DNA from: Bifidobacteriaceae bacterium
GTDB taxonomy: Bacteria > Actinomycetota > Actinomycetes > Actinomycetales > Bifidobacteriaceae
Assembly: GCA_022650895.1 (NCBI GenBank)
Contig: JALCQC010000003.1
Coordinates: forward strand, 1 to 64,000
Direction: 5' to 3'
Length of the DNA stretch: 64,000 nt
Below, piece after piece: positions 37,498 to 45,927 of the stretch. The notes under the pieces were generated by a model. It was not told the DNA's origin. It saw only the letters and a program-made list of their open reading frames with translations, and made no database searches. The translations under genes and the position numbers were made by a program. Position 1 is the stretch's first letter. Each line of letters opens with the position of its first letter.

Positions 37498-39186
37498 CTA
37501 CTTTTTGTAGTCAACACTAGCCAACGGTAGCCGTGACTGGTTGAGATTCATGGGGAAACCGGTCACGCCCTTGTCGTAGGCGGTAGTCACGCGGTAGTTG
37601 AGCAGCCAGTCCGCGGCGGCATCCTCGGAGACTTTCCGCGCCGCTTGCTTCAGGTACTCCTCCTGCTGTGACTCGTCGGTGGCGGCGAGGGACTTGGCGT
37701 AGAGATCCTGGACTTCCTTGGAATCGTAGCCGTAGTAGTACGTAGGATCCGCCCACTGGTAGAAATCATGGCTCTCGTTATGATCCACGAGCGAGAGATC
37801 GTAGTCGTGATTCGTGTACACATCCTGCAGCCACGTGGAGAACTCGACCACCTTCACCTGCAGATCGATGCCAACCTCCTTGAGTTGGGACTTCAGCTGC
37901 TCACCGAATTCGGTCCCATAGGTATTCGCATACTCCAGACGCAAGGTCAGCGGGTTGTCATCATCGTAGCCGGCCTCTTTCAAGAGTTCCTTGGCTTTGT
38001 TCACATTGTGCGGGTACAGATCGGTGAGATCTTCGTAGCCGGGGTCAAGGGAAGGAATGGGGCCTCCAAGCGCGGCATCCACTCCCCCTCGGGAGGCGAT
38101 GATCTCATCGTGGTTGATGGCGTAGCGGATGGCCTGGCGCACCTTGATGTTGGAAAGCACTGTGCCCTTGTTGTTCATGCCGAGCACATACTTGTCCGTG
38201 CCGTCGCCCTGTCCCACCACAAAGCGGTCGTCACTGGTGAGGCTTGAGGTCATCTTGGCGTTCATCACGGGTGCGAGCACCTGTATGCTGCCGGACTTGA
38301 AGGCGTTGAGAGCCGCGTTGTCGTCGGCGTAATAGCGCAGAATGATGGTCTTGATCGTCGCCTTCTTGGTGCCCCAATAGTTTTCGTTGCGCTCCAGTGT
38401 GACGGAGTCGTTTTCCCTGAAGGACTTCAGCAGGTACGGACCGGAACCGATGGCTTCCGTCTTCGCGTCGTACTGTGCGTCCTTATCGAAAACAAGTCCC
38501 GGACGACCCGAGAGGGACCACAGCAAGTCCGAGTACGGAGCGGTCAGCTTGATGACGACGGTGTTGGCGTCCTGAGCCGCGATCGAGTCGATGTTGCGGA
38601 GCAGATCGTACCCCGCGTACTTCTTTTCGAGCAGCTGGTTGAGGGACCACACCACATCCTCAGAGTCGAGAGCATCCCCGTTGGAGAATGTCATCCCCTC
38701 GTTGAGATGGAAAGTATAGGTCGTTGCGTCATCGGAGACATCCCAGCTCTTGGCGAGCCCCGCAGTGGTCTTGTTTTCGGCGTTTCGCCCCACCAATGGC
38801 TCGTAGATATTGTCGATCAGCACCTGGTCGAGCGCGGAACCGGACTGATTACGAATGTCCATGTTTGTCGGCGCCAGCTTTAAGCCGACCGTCATGGTCT
38901 CCTGCGTGGTTCCCGACGCTCCGTTTTCCGAGGGTGTCGTCCTCCGGGACCACACGACGCCGAGGATAACCGCCACCACGACGACCACGGCAATGATGAT
39001 GCCGGCGATCCATTTCCCTCTGTTGTGATTTCCACCGCCCTGGCCGCCATCCGAGCCTGGGCCTGACGTACGCGCACGACCTGTGCGCGACGACTTGCGC
39101 TGAGAAGCGAGAGAGGCATCGGTGCTGCCGGAAGCAGCGGTCTGTGCTGCCTCCTCTGGCACGTCGCCCTGAGTAGTGTTTGACAT
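37498..39186 (-). CDS. dppA: Membrane-anchored peptide-binding protein (SBP family 5)
   Basis: 562 residues from the ATG at 39186 with GGAGGAAG upstream. The fold is solute-binding family 5: PTNMDIRNQSGSALDQVLIDNIYEPL, TYTFHLNEGMTFSNGDALDSEDVVWS, and KVRQAIRYAINHDEII. Instead of a lipobox it has a 55-residue polar, Arg/Gly-rich N-terminus followed by one membrane helix (KWIAGIIIAVVVVVAVILGV, then VWSRR), so it seems tethered by a transmembrane anchor with the N-terminus inside. Heads the importer operon. Confidence 0.9.
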   Translation of the reverse strand: MSNTTQGDVPEEAAQTAASGSTDASLASQRKSSRTGRARTSGPGSDGGQGGGNHNRGKWIAGIIIAVVVVVAVILGVVWSRRTTPSENGASGTTQETMTVGLKLAPTNMDIRNQSGSALDQVLIDNIYEPLVGRNAENKTTAGLAKSWDVSDDATTYTFHLNEGMTFSNGDALDSEDVVWSLNQLLEKKYAGYDLLRNIDSIAAQDANTVVIKLTAPYSDLLWSLSGRPGLVFDKDAQYDAKTEAIGSGPYLLKSFRENDSVTLERNENYWGTKKATIKTIILRYYADDNAALNAFKSGSIQVLAPVMNAKMTSSLTSDDRFVVGQGDGTDKYVLGMNNKGTVLSNIKVRQAIRYAINHDEIIASRGGVDAALGGPIPSLDPGYEDLTDLYPHNVNKAKELLKEAGYDDDNPLTLRLEYANTYGTEFGEQLKSQLKEVGIDLQVKVVEFSTWLQDVYTNHDYDLSLVDHNESHDFYQWADPTYYYGYDSKEVQDLYAKSLAATDESQQEEYLKQAARKVSEDAAADWLLNYRVTTAYDKGVTGFPMNLNQSRLPLASVDYKK

Positions 39187-39569
39187 CGCCGTACTTCCTC
39201 CTCGAGTTCCAAGTCCTGTGGCTGAACCGACCATTACCGATGATAGCCGGAGCCCTCTCGTGAACGGTGTCACCGCCCTACAGAATTATCCCCCAAGAAG
39301 GCCTGCATGAATGCGCCGTCAGAGAAGCGGAAGCTTCTTTAGGAGCGTGCAGAGCCTCGCCTGCCGCGTGAACCGCACGAGCATGGGCACACACTCATGC
39401 CCGAGCTCGTGCCTGTGTCCTTACAGCATGCAGGAAACTCTGGCCTGAGCCGACATACCCTGCATCAACTATCATCGTGATGTACGCAGTGCAGCGCCGC
39501 ATCCATAGACAGGGCGATCCGTCACCTCCCCGGAGGTTCCGGATCCGGCGTCGAACGAAGGAGAGCTCT
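39187..39569. other. Divergent spacer dppA / coaX
   Basis: About 380 bases without a gene. An inverted repeat GCACGAGC / GCTCGTGC (39375-39382, 39405-39412) with a 22-base loop lies near its middle. It must hold promoters for both directions, but no strong -35/-10 pair stands out. Confidence 0.4.
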
Positions 39570-40343
39570 ATGCTTCTGGCCATCGACATTGGAAACACCA
39601 ACATCGGAATCGCCTTTATGAACGGTCAACAGGTACATCGTTCGTTCCGACTGATGACCACGAACCAGCGCACCAGCGACGAGTTCGCCGTCATGCTGAC
39701 CACCTTCATCGATCAGGCGGGACTGGCCTCCGATTCCTTCGACGCAAGCATCGTCTCCTCTGTGGTTCCTCACCTCACCTCCCGCGTCACCATGGCCATT
39801 CACGATGTGACGGGCCTGGACGCACACGTGGTGAGCCCCGCCTACACGGAGATCTATGGAATCACCCTGAACGTCTCCGAGCCAATGAGTGTGGGCTCGG
39901 ACATCCTCGTAGACTGCGTCGGCGCCGTCGCAACCTACCCAGGAGCGAACCTCGTGGTCGATTGCGGCACCGCCACCAAATACATCTATGTGGATGAGAA
40001 CGGGATCTTCTCGCATCTCGCCATCGGCCTGGGAATCGAGACCGGCACCCATGCGCTGACAGATCGCACCGCGCAGCTACCTCAGATCGAACTCGACGAT
40101 CCCGGGACCGTACTCGGCACCGACACCCTCTCCTCCATGCAGGCCGGCCTCTATTACGGGCTGCTTGGTGGCATTGATTACACGCTGCGTAAGTTCATCG
40201 ACGAACTCGGCAGCCATCCACACATCGTGGCCACAGGCGGACTCGGCGGAATCTTCACGCCCGCACTCGACCTAGTGGACTCCTATGATCATGACTTGCT
40301 CTACAAGGGTCTTGCCACCATCGACGAAAAACTGCAGAAGTAG
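39570..40343 (+). CDS. coaX: Type III pantothenate kinase (CoaX)
   Basis: 257 residues from the ATG at 39570, six bases after AAGGAG. It begins LLAIDIGNTNIGIAF, the phosphate-1 motif of the ASKHA fold; VVDCGTATKYIYVD, IGLGIETGTHAL and VATGGLGGIF follow in the expected order. First step of coenzyme A synthesis, feedback-resistant and often potassium-dependent. The usual acidic GADR motif appears as GSDILVD, a variation worth noting. Stands alone. Confidence 0.93.
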   Translation: MLLAIDIGNTNIGIAFMNGQQVHRSFRLMTTNQRTSDEFAVMLTTFIDQAGLASDSFDASIVSSVVPHLTSRVTMAIHDVTGLDAHVVSPAYTEIYGITLNVSEPMSVGSDILVDCVGAVATYPGANLVVDCGTATKYIYVDENGIFSHLAIGLGIETGTHALTDRTAQLPQIELDDPGTVLGTDTLSSMQAGLYYGLLGGIDYTLRKFIDELGSHPHIVATGGLGGIFTPALDLVDSYDHDLLYKGLATIDEKLQK

Positions 40344-40573
40344 AGACTTCGACGTCGGCGGCGGCGACGGCTTCGGCATCTGCCTCGGCTGAGTGCGTGC
40401 CAAACTTAGTATTCGTGCAGGGGCGGCCGGCGCTCCCCCCAGACTCAGCTCTGAGGAATCCCTTGCGCACATCGTCTAAAGTGAGGTAAGGAATAACTGC
40501 AACTCATCTCTGACCTGCCGTTATTCACATCAAGGAAAAGGTCACTTCGGCTTTTCCGCACAGAGGGGGATTC

Positions 40574-41065
40574 GTGACAGAGATCATTTCGGCCGACACC
40601 GCCACTTCCCAACCACGCCGCACTACTCGTCAGCGCACCATGATCGAAAATCTGCTCTCGGGACTCGACGAATTCGTGACCGCACAGCACATTCACGAGA
40701 TGCTGGAAAAGAACGGTTCGAAAATCGGCATCGCCACCGTCTACCGCAATCTGCAGACCATGGCCGCCGACGGAGCGCTCGACGTCCTCCACGTTGACGG
40801 TGAGGCCATGTACCGCGCCTGCGCCGCCCAGAAGCACCATCACCACATCGTCTGCCGCGAGTGCGGCAAGGCCGTCGAAATCGAGATCCCGGGATTCGAA
40901 CAGTGGGTCCGCACCCATGCGAGCCGACACGGCTACACGGACGTGAACCACACTGTCGAAATCTTCGGTCTCTGCCCCGATTGCTCCGCCAAGGCGGCCG
41001 TTGAAAACAGAGTCAGCGGTGCTGATCCACGAGCTGACGATAAGTCTCAGCAGCCTCTGTCTTGA
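40574..41065 (+). CDS. zur: Fur-family regulator, Zur-like
   Basis: 163 residues from a GTG start behind GAGGGGGA. Winged-helix N-half TRQRTMIENLLSGLDEFVTAQHIHEML, GIATVYRNLQTMAADGALD, then the metal sites KHHHHIVCRECGKAVEIEIPGF and LCPDCS, giving two CxxC pairs for a structural zinc. The HHHH-xVC-R-x-CG pattern is like mycobacterial Zur more than Fur. A Zur-type box precedes the zinc-binding lipoprotein gene 7 kb away. Its last 53 bases overlap the end of the convergent GH1 gene. Confidence 0.85.
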   Translation: MTEIISADTATSQPRRTTRQRTMIENLLSGLDEFVTAQHIHEMLEKNGSKIGIATVYRNLQTMAADGALDVLHVDGEAMYRACAAQKHHHHIVCRECGKAVEIEIPGFEQWVRTHASRHGYTDVNHTVEIFGLCPDCSAKAAVENRVSGADPRADDKSQQPLS

Positions 41066-42257
41066 CCCTGTCGAAGGACAGGCGATCGTTTGCCTTGAGA
41101 TCCCACAGGCCCATCTGAGCAAGATAGTTCTCAACGGGCTTGTTCTCATCCCGGTAGACCCAATAGATCATGTCGAAAAGTGACCACCAGGTGTATCCGA
41201 TGAGATTCATCCCACCATCCCTCAGCTCGTCCACCGCGGCGACTGAATCCTTCAGCCACTGGACTCGCTCTTCAACCGTTCCCGGCCAGCAGGTCTCGGT
41301 GAGATAGATCGGCAGGTCATAGCGGTCGGCGAAGAGGTGCAGCGCATCCTTCAGCCCCTCCACGCCGTCGTTCTTGAAGGGCAGAGTGTCCTCGGGACCG
41401 CCCGTGTGGTATTCCCCAGTTTTGTATTCGACCGTGGAGACAAGCGGATAGTAGTTGACTCCCAGCACGTCAGGACGGACTGCGTTGTCGCGGTACCACT
41501 GCAGATCCGCATCCGTCATGCCGTTCTTGCGCAGCCACGGAAGCAGCTCGTGATCGGAGCCTACCTTGCCCATGATGAGATCCTCCACAATGAAGCGACG
41601 CTTCTTGAGGAAGTCGACCTGATCCTTGAACTCCGGAGCGTCCACATCGCCATCGAACCTGAAGGAGGCTTCGACATTGACGAAGCTGGCGTCGGCATCC
41701 ACCTGCGCGATTGCCTTCTGGGACTCCATCATTCCCCGGGTGATTTTACGCAGGATCTTGACGAAGCCGTCATCGCCGGTGAGCAGCGGCGGCCAGTAGC
41801 CGAACTCGCCGCAGTACATGCAGGTCAGCAGCGGCTCGTTCATCGGGGTGTAGACGGAAAGCCTGCCTTTGTAGCGGTCGGCAACGGTTGCGCTGTATTC
41901 GGCGACATATTTCTCGTAGTCCTCATTGATAAAGCCGTTGTCAAGCCACAGAGGGGTTCCGTAGTGCATGAGATCGACGATGACATCGACCCCGACTTCT
42001 TCAAAGCGGTCAACGACTTGGTCCAGCCAGTCGAAGCTGTACTTTCCCTTTTCGGGATTCACCAAATACCACGGAATACCCCATCGCGCATGGTTCGCAC
42101 CGGTTTCCTGGATGAGCCCGATGTCCGAATGCCACTGCTCATAGTGCTTCGTCAGCTCGTATTCATCGAGCGAACGGCGTCCTGGGGCAGATTGGGGAAC
42201 GAACGTGTCCTCGAATCCCACTGCGAAATTCAGCTTTCCGTTTTCAAACCACTTCAT
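41013..42257 (-). CDS. Divergent GH1-type beta-glycosidase
   Basis: 414 residues, shorter than the usual 450 or more. Acid/base Glu141 lies in YTPMNEP and nucleophile Glu321 in IYLTETC, as in GH1. The N-terminal 'AAYQIEG' motif is replaced by FAVGFEDTFVPQSA, so it falls in an outlying branch; substrate (beta-glucoside or beta-galactoside) is not fixed. No signal peptide: cytoplasmic, acting on sugars brought in by the upstream ABC importer. It is last in that operon, with a 108-base spacer holding short tandem repeats. Confidence 0.85.
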   Translation of the reverse strand: MKWFENGKLNFAVGFEDTFVPQSAPGRRSLDEYELTKHYEQWHSDIGLIQETGANHARWGIPWYLVNPEKGKYSFDWLDQVVDRFEEVGVDVIVDLMHYGTPLWLDNGFINEDYEKYVAEYSATVADRYKGRLSVYTPMNEPLLTCMYCGEFGYWPPLLTGDDGFVKILRKITRGMMESQKAIAQVDADASFVNVEASFRFDGDVDAPEFKDQVDFLKKRRFIVEDLIMGKVGSDHELLPWLRKNGMTDADLQWYRDNAVRPDVLGVNYYPLVSTVEYKTGEYHTGGPEDTLPFKNDGVEGLKDALHLFADRYDLPIYLTETCWPGTVEERVQWLKDSVAAVDELRDGGMNLIGYTWWSLFDMIYWVYRDENKPVENYLAQMGLWDLKANDRLSFDRVKTEAAETYRQLVDQHR

Positions 42258-42284
42258 AAATCAGAATCCTTTTATTTGATTGAC

Positions 42285-42334
42285 GTACTGGGTACGTGGC
42301 GTACTTGGCATACTGAGTATTTGACGTACTTGGA
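42285..42334. repeat. Degenerate 9-base tandem repeats before the GH1 gene
   Basis: About five imperfect units of the form GTACTTGGC / GTACGTGGC / ATACTGAGT lie in the spacer between the second permease and the GH1 gene. Function unknown; slippage-prone sequence could vary spacer length. Confidence 0.5.
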
Positions 42335-42365
42335 CTTATCGGATCAGCCAACGTGACCCTGCGCT

Positions 42366-43268
42366 TTAGCCCTTCATTCCCGTCATGGCGATGCCCTCCA
42401 CAAACTGGCGTTGTACGAAGGCGAAGATGATCACCAGCGGAATCGCCGAAATCACCGCACCGGCCATCATGATGCCGTAGGGAATGGCGCCGCCCTGCGA
42501 ACCGTTGAGAAGCGAGAGGCCCGCGATGAGAGTGCGATCATTCGACTTGCTGGTCATGATGAGGGGCCAGAGGAGGTCGTTCCAGTTGTTCATGAAATTG
42601 AACAGCGCAAGGGTGAAAATTCCCTGCTTGGCGTTCGGTAGAACAATCGACCAGAAAACGCGGAATTCGCCAGCGCCGTCGAGACGGGCTGCGTTGTCAA
42701 GGTCCCTCGGGAGAGAGACGAAAAATTGGCGTAGCAGGAAGATTCCTGCCACATCCGCCATACGCGGCAATATCATCGCCAGCATGTTCATGTTCCCAAT
42801 GAGGCCGGCAGAAGCGAGCATCTTGTACACAGGAATGAGCAGCGCCTGGTAAGGAACCATCATGCCCGTGATGAGAACCACCAAAAGGACGTTGCGGCCC
42901 TTGAAATCAAGGCGTGAGAGCGCATAGGCAGCCAGCGAATCGAAAATCAGCGAGAACACCATCACACCGGTCGCGAAAATAACCGAGTTGAGGAACTGTC
43001 TGCCGATGGGGAGACGATGGAAAAGCTGGAAATAGTTATCGAGCGTCCAGCTCGTGGGAATGAGCTTGGGTGGCCATGCATTCACCTGCGCCTGAGGCGC
43101 GAAAGAGGTCATCAGGCATACAAAGAAGGGAAATACGGTGATGAGAGAGGTGACGATCAGAGCCGCGTAAACTCCCACCTTTGACAAAATCGTGCTGACG
43201 GTTCGGCTCGTCCTCCTCCGAACGCGCCCCACCGATGTGCTTGTCGATGTGCTTGCGCTGCTCATCAC
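42366..43268 (-). CDS. Sugar ABC importer, permease (MalG type)
   Basis: 300 residues with a Ser/Thr/Arg-rich N-terminus of 28 residues, six membrane segments, and the coupling loop NAARLDGAGEFRVFWSIVLPNAKQG. C-terminal RQFVEGIAMTGMKG is the classic MalG-like ending. Overlaps the MalF-type gene by four bases. Uptake of an oligosaccharide is inferred from the operon's GH1 gene and LacI regulator. Confidence 0.93.
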   Translation of the reverse strand: MMSSASTSTSTSVGRVRRRTSRTVSTILSKVGVYAALIVTSLITVFPFFVCLMTSFAPQAQVNAWPPKLIPTSWTLDNYFQLFHRLPIGRQFLNSVIFATGVMVFSLIFDSLAAYALSRLDFKGRNVLLVVLITGMMVPYQALLIPVYKMLASAGLIGNMNMLAMILPRMADVAGIFLLRQFFVSLPRDLDNAARLDGAGEFRVFWSIVLPNAKQGIFTLALFNFMNNWNDLLWPLIMTSKSNDRTLIAGLSLLNGSQGGAIPYGIMMAGAVISAIPLVIIFAFVQRQFVEGIAMTGMKG

Positions 43269-44215
43269 ATATCCTCCTTCTCATGCTTGTTGTTGAGCCA
43301 CAGCTGGATCAGACCCGCCGCGAAGGTAATCAAGAGGAGCACATACGAGAGTGCCGATGCCGCTCCCACGTGGAAGTTCCTGAAGCCCTCGGTATAGATG
43401 CGATACACCATCGTTTCCGTCATGTGGTCCGGGCCACCGGAGGTCATCACGTAGATCTGGTCGAAGGCTTGGAATGCCTGGATGAGGGACATGATGACGA
43501 TGTAGGTCGTTGTGCTGCGCAGACCGGGAAGGGTGACGGACGTGAACTTGCGCCATGGACCGGCACCGTCGAGTTCGGCGGCTTCGTAAAGCTCGTGCGA
43601 CACTCCCTGCAGACCTGCCAGGAAGATGACCATGAAGTAGCCGAAGTTCTTCCAGACGCCCACGAGCGTCACCGTCGGCAGTGCCCAGATGGAGCTACCG
43701 AGAACGTCGCCCATGTGGATGCCGATTTTCGACAGCCAGAACGGCAGGAATCCAAGATTGGGATCGAGGATGAACTTCCACGCCATCGAGGCCACCGCCA
43801 TGGAGAGGACGAAGGGAAGGAAGATGGCCGAGCGGAAGAATCCACGCAGAGGAAGGTCCTCCCTGTTGAGAAGGACAGCGACTCCGAGTGAAACGGCGAT
43901 GAGGATCGGCACATAGATCACTGTGTAGATGGCCGTGTTGAGAAGCGCGCGCAGCACATCGGGGTTGGTGAACAGATCCTGATAGTTCTTCAGCCCCACC
44001 CACTGTGGAATGTTAAAGCCCGTCGCATCGGTGAAGCTCGTATACAGTGCGGAGAGTGCCGGATAGAACACAAAGGCTCCGATAATAATGACCGCGCCCG
44101 CACAGAACAGCCAACCATAGCGGCGCTGCGAACGTGTCAGTGCGCCCGATTTCCGTGGAGTGTCCGACGTCACCAGCGATCGCCGAGGCTTGTACACGGA
44201 TCTGTCCCTCACCAT
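43265..44215 (-). CDS. Sugar ABC importer, permease (MalF type)
   Basis: 316 residues. A basic N-terminus of about 27 residues is followed by six membrane segments and the loop YEAAELDGAGPWRKFTSVTLPGL. LSALYTSFTDATGFNIPQWVGLKNY is typical of MalF-like openings. Preceded by a ribosome binding site GAAAGAAGGAA. Pairs with the MalG-type gene. Confidence 0.93.
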   Translation of the reverse strand: MVRDRSVYKPRRSLVTSDTPRKSGALTRSQRRYGWLFCAGAVIIIGAFVFYPALSALYTSFTDATGFNIPQWVGLKNYQDLFTNPDVLRALLNTAIYTVIYVPILIAVSLGVAVLLNREDLPLRGFFRSAIFLPFVLSMAVASMAWKFILDPNLGFLPFWLSKIGIHMGDVLGSSIWALPTVTLVGVWKNFGYFMVIFLAGLQGVSHELYEAAELDGAGPWRKFTSVTLPGLRSTTTYIVIMSLIQAFQAFDQIYVMTSGGPDHMTETMVYRIYTEGFRNFHVGAASALSYVLLLITFAAGLIQLWLNNKHEKEDM

Positions 44216-44252
44216 AATTCCTTCTTTCCTTCTTCAAATACATTCCGTTGTC

Positions 44253-44286
44253 GGTGCCAACGACGCAGACCCGTGCCGTTGGCACC
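44253..44286 (-). terminator. Intercistronic hairpin between sugar-binding protein and permease
   Basis: Perfect 10-base arms GGTGCCAACG / CGTTGGCACC (44253-44262, 44277-44286) with a 14-base loop in the 143-base spacer. No T-run; likely a partial terminator or RNA processing barrier favouring binding protein. Confidence 0.55.
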
Positions 44287-44358
44287 ATGATGAAATCTCA
44301 TCTTTTCAACGGTTTCGGCACCTCAATGAGACCGTTCTGCACTCACCTCAGAACGGGC

Positions 44359-45636
44359 TCATTTTGTGATGAGGGCTTGAATCTTGTCATTCGATTCCTT
44401 GAGAATCGATGAGATGTCCCCTGTGGATGTCGAAATCTTTGGTCCGAGCGCGTTGAGTTCCGACTGCACATCCACGAAACCTGTCGGGACACTTCCCAGG
44501 ATGAGCTTGGCGTCATCCATGTAGGGAGTGATCTGTGCAATGAGCGCGTTGTCGGAGAGTTCCTTTGTCGTGATATCCGTCCTGTTCGGAGGATAGTTCG
44601 CTTCTGTCGCCCAGGTGATCTGGTTCTTCTTGTTGTTGAAGTACTTCATGAAGGCGTAGACGGCGGCCTTCTTCTGATCGTTGCCCCTGACCTGGGCCGT
44701 GGTGTACCAGTAGTTCGATGCTGCCAACGTCACCTTTGCCTTGCTGCCTGCGGGGAACTCGAAGGTCCCTGTGGTGATTCCCTTGTCTTTCGCCGTCTTG
44801 GCGATCCACGGGCCGATGTAGAACATTGCGGCCTTGCCGGAAATGAACAGCGACTGGGCGTCCGTGTAGGACAGATTCGAAGGAGATACCTTCTTGGCAT
44901 AGACGTTGTCGCGCCAGTAGGTCAGTGTCTTCTTCGCCACGCTGCTTGTGAGCGCGACCTTTCCGTTGACCACAAGGTCCGAACCGGCACCCTGCAGCAA
45001 GGTCGGGATGTAGCCCGATTCCTTGTCGGCGAAAGCAATTCCGTACTGATCTGGAGTTCCATCACCATCGGAGTCAACCGTCAGCTTCTGTGCGAGCTTG
45101 ACGAGTCCGTCCATCGTGGTGGGGTAATCGGATTTCTTGATGCCCGCCTTATCGAAGATGGCCTTGTTGAAGTACACCGAATAGGGAGCGTGTCCCATCG
45201 GAACCCCGTAATGCTTTCCGTCGACGATTCCATCGTTGACGATGTTCTTACGGTAGGTTGATGTCTCATTGGAGGCATCCGAGTAGAAGTCATCCACATC
45301 CGCGAAAGCACCCTGCTCAATGTAGCCACGGGCGGTGTCAGGCTGCGTCACCACCAGATCGGGGCCAGTCCCTGCCGACAGACTGGAAAGCAACTTGTCG
45401 TTGATGACGTTCCACGGGTTCTGTTCAACGGTCACCTTGTACTTCGACTGCGACTTGTTGAAGTTATTGGCAAGTGCCTGAACGGTATCGCCGTCAGACT
45501 CGGTGAAACCATGCCAAATGGTGATGTTGGTGACGCCGTCCGCGCTGCCACTGCCACTGTTGCCACAAGCGCTCAGCCCCATTGTTGCAAGCAAAACGGT
45601 TGAAACGGCAAGAGCTGTAAGCTTTACGTTCCTCAT
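44359..45636 (-). CDS. Sugar ABC importer, substrate-binding lipoprotein
   Basis: 425 residues from the ATG at 45636, five bases after AAGGAGA. Signal peptide with lipobox GLSAC (Cys24), then a family 1 extracellular solute-binding fold: ITIWHGFTESDGDTVQALANNFNKS, PYSVYFNKAIFDKAGI, GYIPTLLQGAGSDLVVNGKVAL and AAMFYIGPWIA. Oligosaccharide ligand expected. First gene of the LacI-controlled operon with paired operators at its promoter. ATPase is likely a shared MsmK-type protein encoded elsewhere. Confidence 0.93.
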   Translation of the reverse strand: MRNVKLTALAVSTVLLATMGLSACGNSGSGSADGVTNITIWHGFTESDGDTVQALANNFNKSQSKYKVTVEQNPWNVINDKLLSSLSAGTGPDLVVTQPDTARGYIEQGAFADVDDFYSDASNETSTYRKNIVNDGIVDGKHYGVPMGHAPYSVYFNKAIFDKAGIKKSDYPTTMDGLVKLAQKLTVDSDGDGTPDQYGIAFADKESGYIPTLLQGAGSDLVVNGKVALTSSVAKKTLTYWRDNVYAKKVSPSNLSYTDAQSLFISGKAAMFYIGPWIAKTAKDKGITTGTFEFPAGSKAKVTLAASNYWYTTAQVRGNDQKKAAVYAFMKYFNNKKNQITWATEANYPPNRTDITTKELSDNALIAQITPYMDDAKLILGSVPTGFVDVQSELNALGPKISTSTGDISSILKESNDKIQALITK

Positions 45637-45696
45637 CTGTTCTCCTTCGACAGTCGGCCACATCACTGTCACCGACCCCGGCAATCTCAATGCACT

Positions 45697-45712
45697 TTTG
45701 CATCGATGCAAA
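45697..45712. promoter_or_regulatory. LacI-type operator 1
   Basis: Perfect 16-base palindrome TTTGCATCGATGCAAA just downstream of the -10 box of the sugar operon promoter, so a bound repressor would cover the transcription start. Identical core to operator 2, thirty bases away. Confidence 0.85.
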
Positions 45713-45713
45713 T

Positions 45714-45741
45714 ACTATATCGCAGATTTGCATCGATGCAA
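45714..45741 (-). promoter_or_regulatory. Promoter of the sugar ABC operon
   Basis: On the minus strand TTGCAT (45741-45736) and TATAGT (45719-45714) are separated by 16 bases. The -35 lies inside operator 2, and operator 1 follows the -10, so both operators bracket the promoter. Confidence 0.6.
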
Positions 45742-45743
45742 AT
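45726..45743. promoter_or_regulatory. LacI-type operator 2
   Basis: Perfect 18-base palindrome ATTTGCATCGATGCAAAT overlapping the -35 box. Centre-to-centre distance to operator 1 is 30 bases, close to three helical turns, allowing two dimers on one DNA face. Confidence 0.85.
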
Positions 45744-45927
45744 CTTTTCAAACTTTTTCAAAAAAATGTTCAATAAGTTTCAATATGCCGATTTCTGGAC
45801 TCCCGTGGCCTATGAGTTCATCTGGAACGCGTACTCAACCCAAACGAGCCACACACTGCCGTGGTCTACGCACGCTCACGCGAGATTGCACACTCACTTG
45901 GTACATGAACTCCTGTTAACTACGCAT

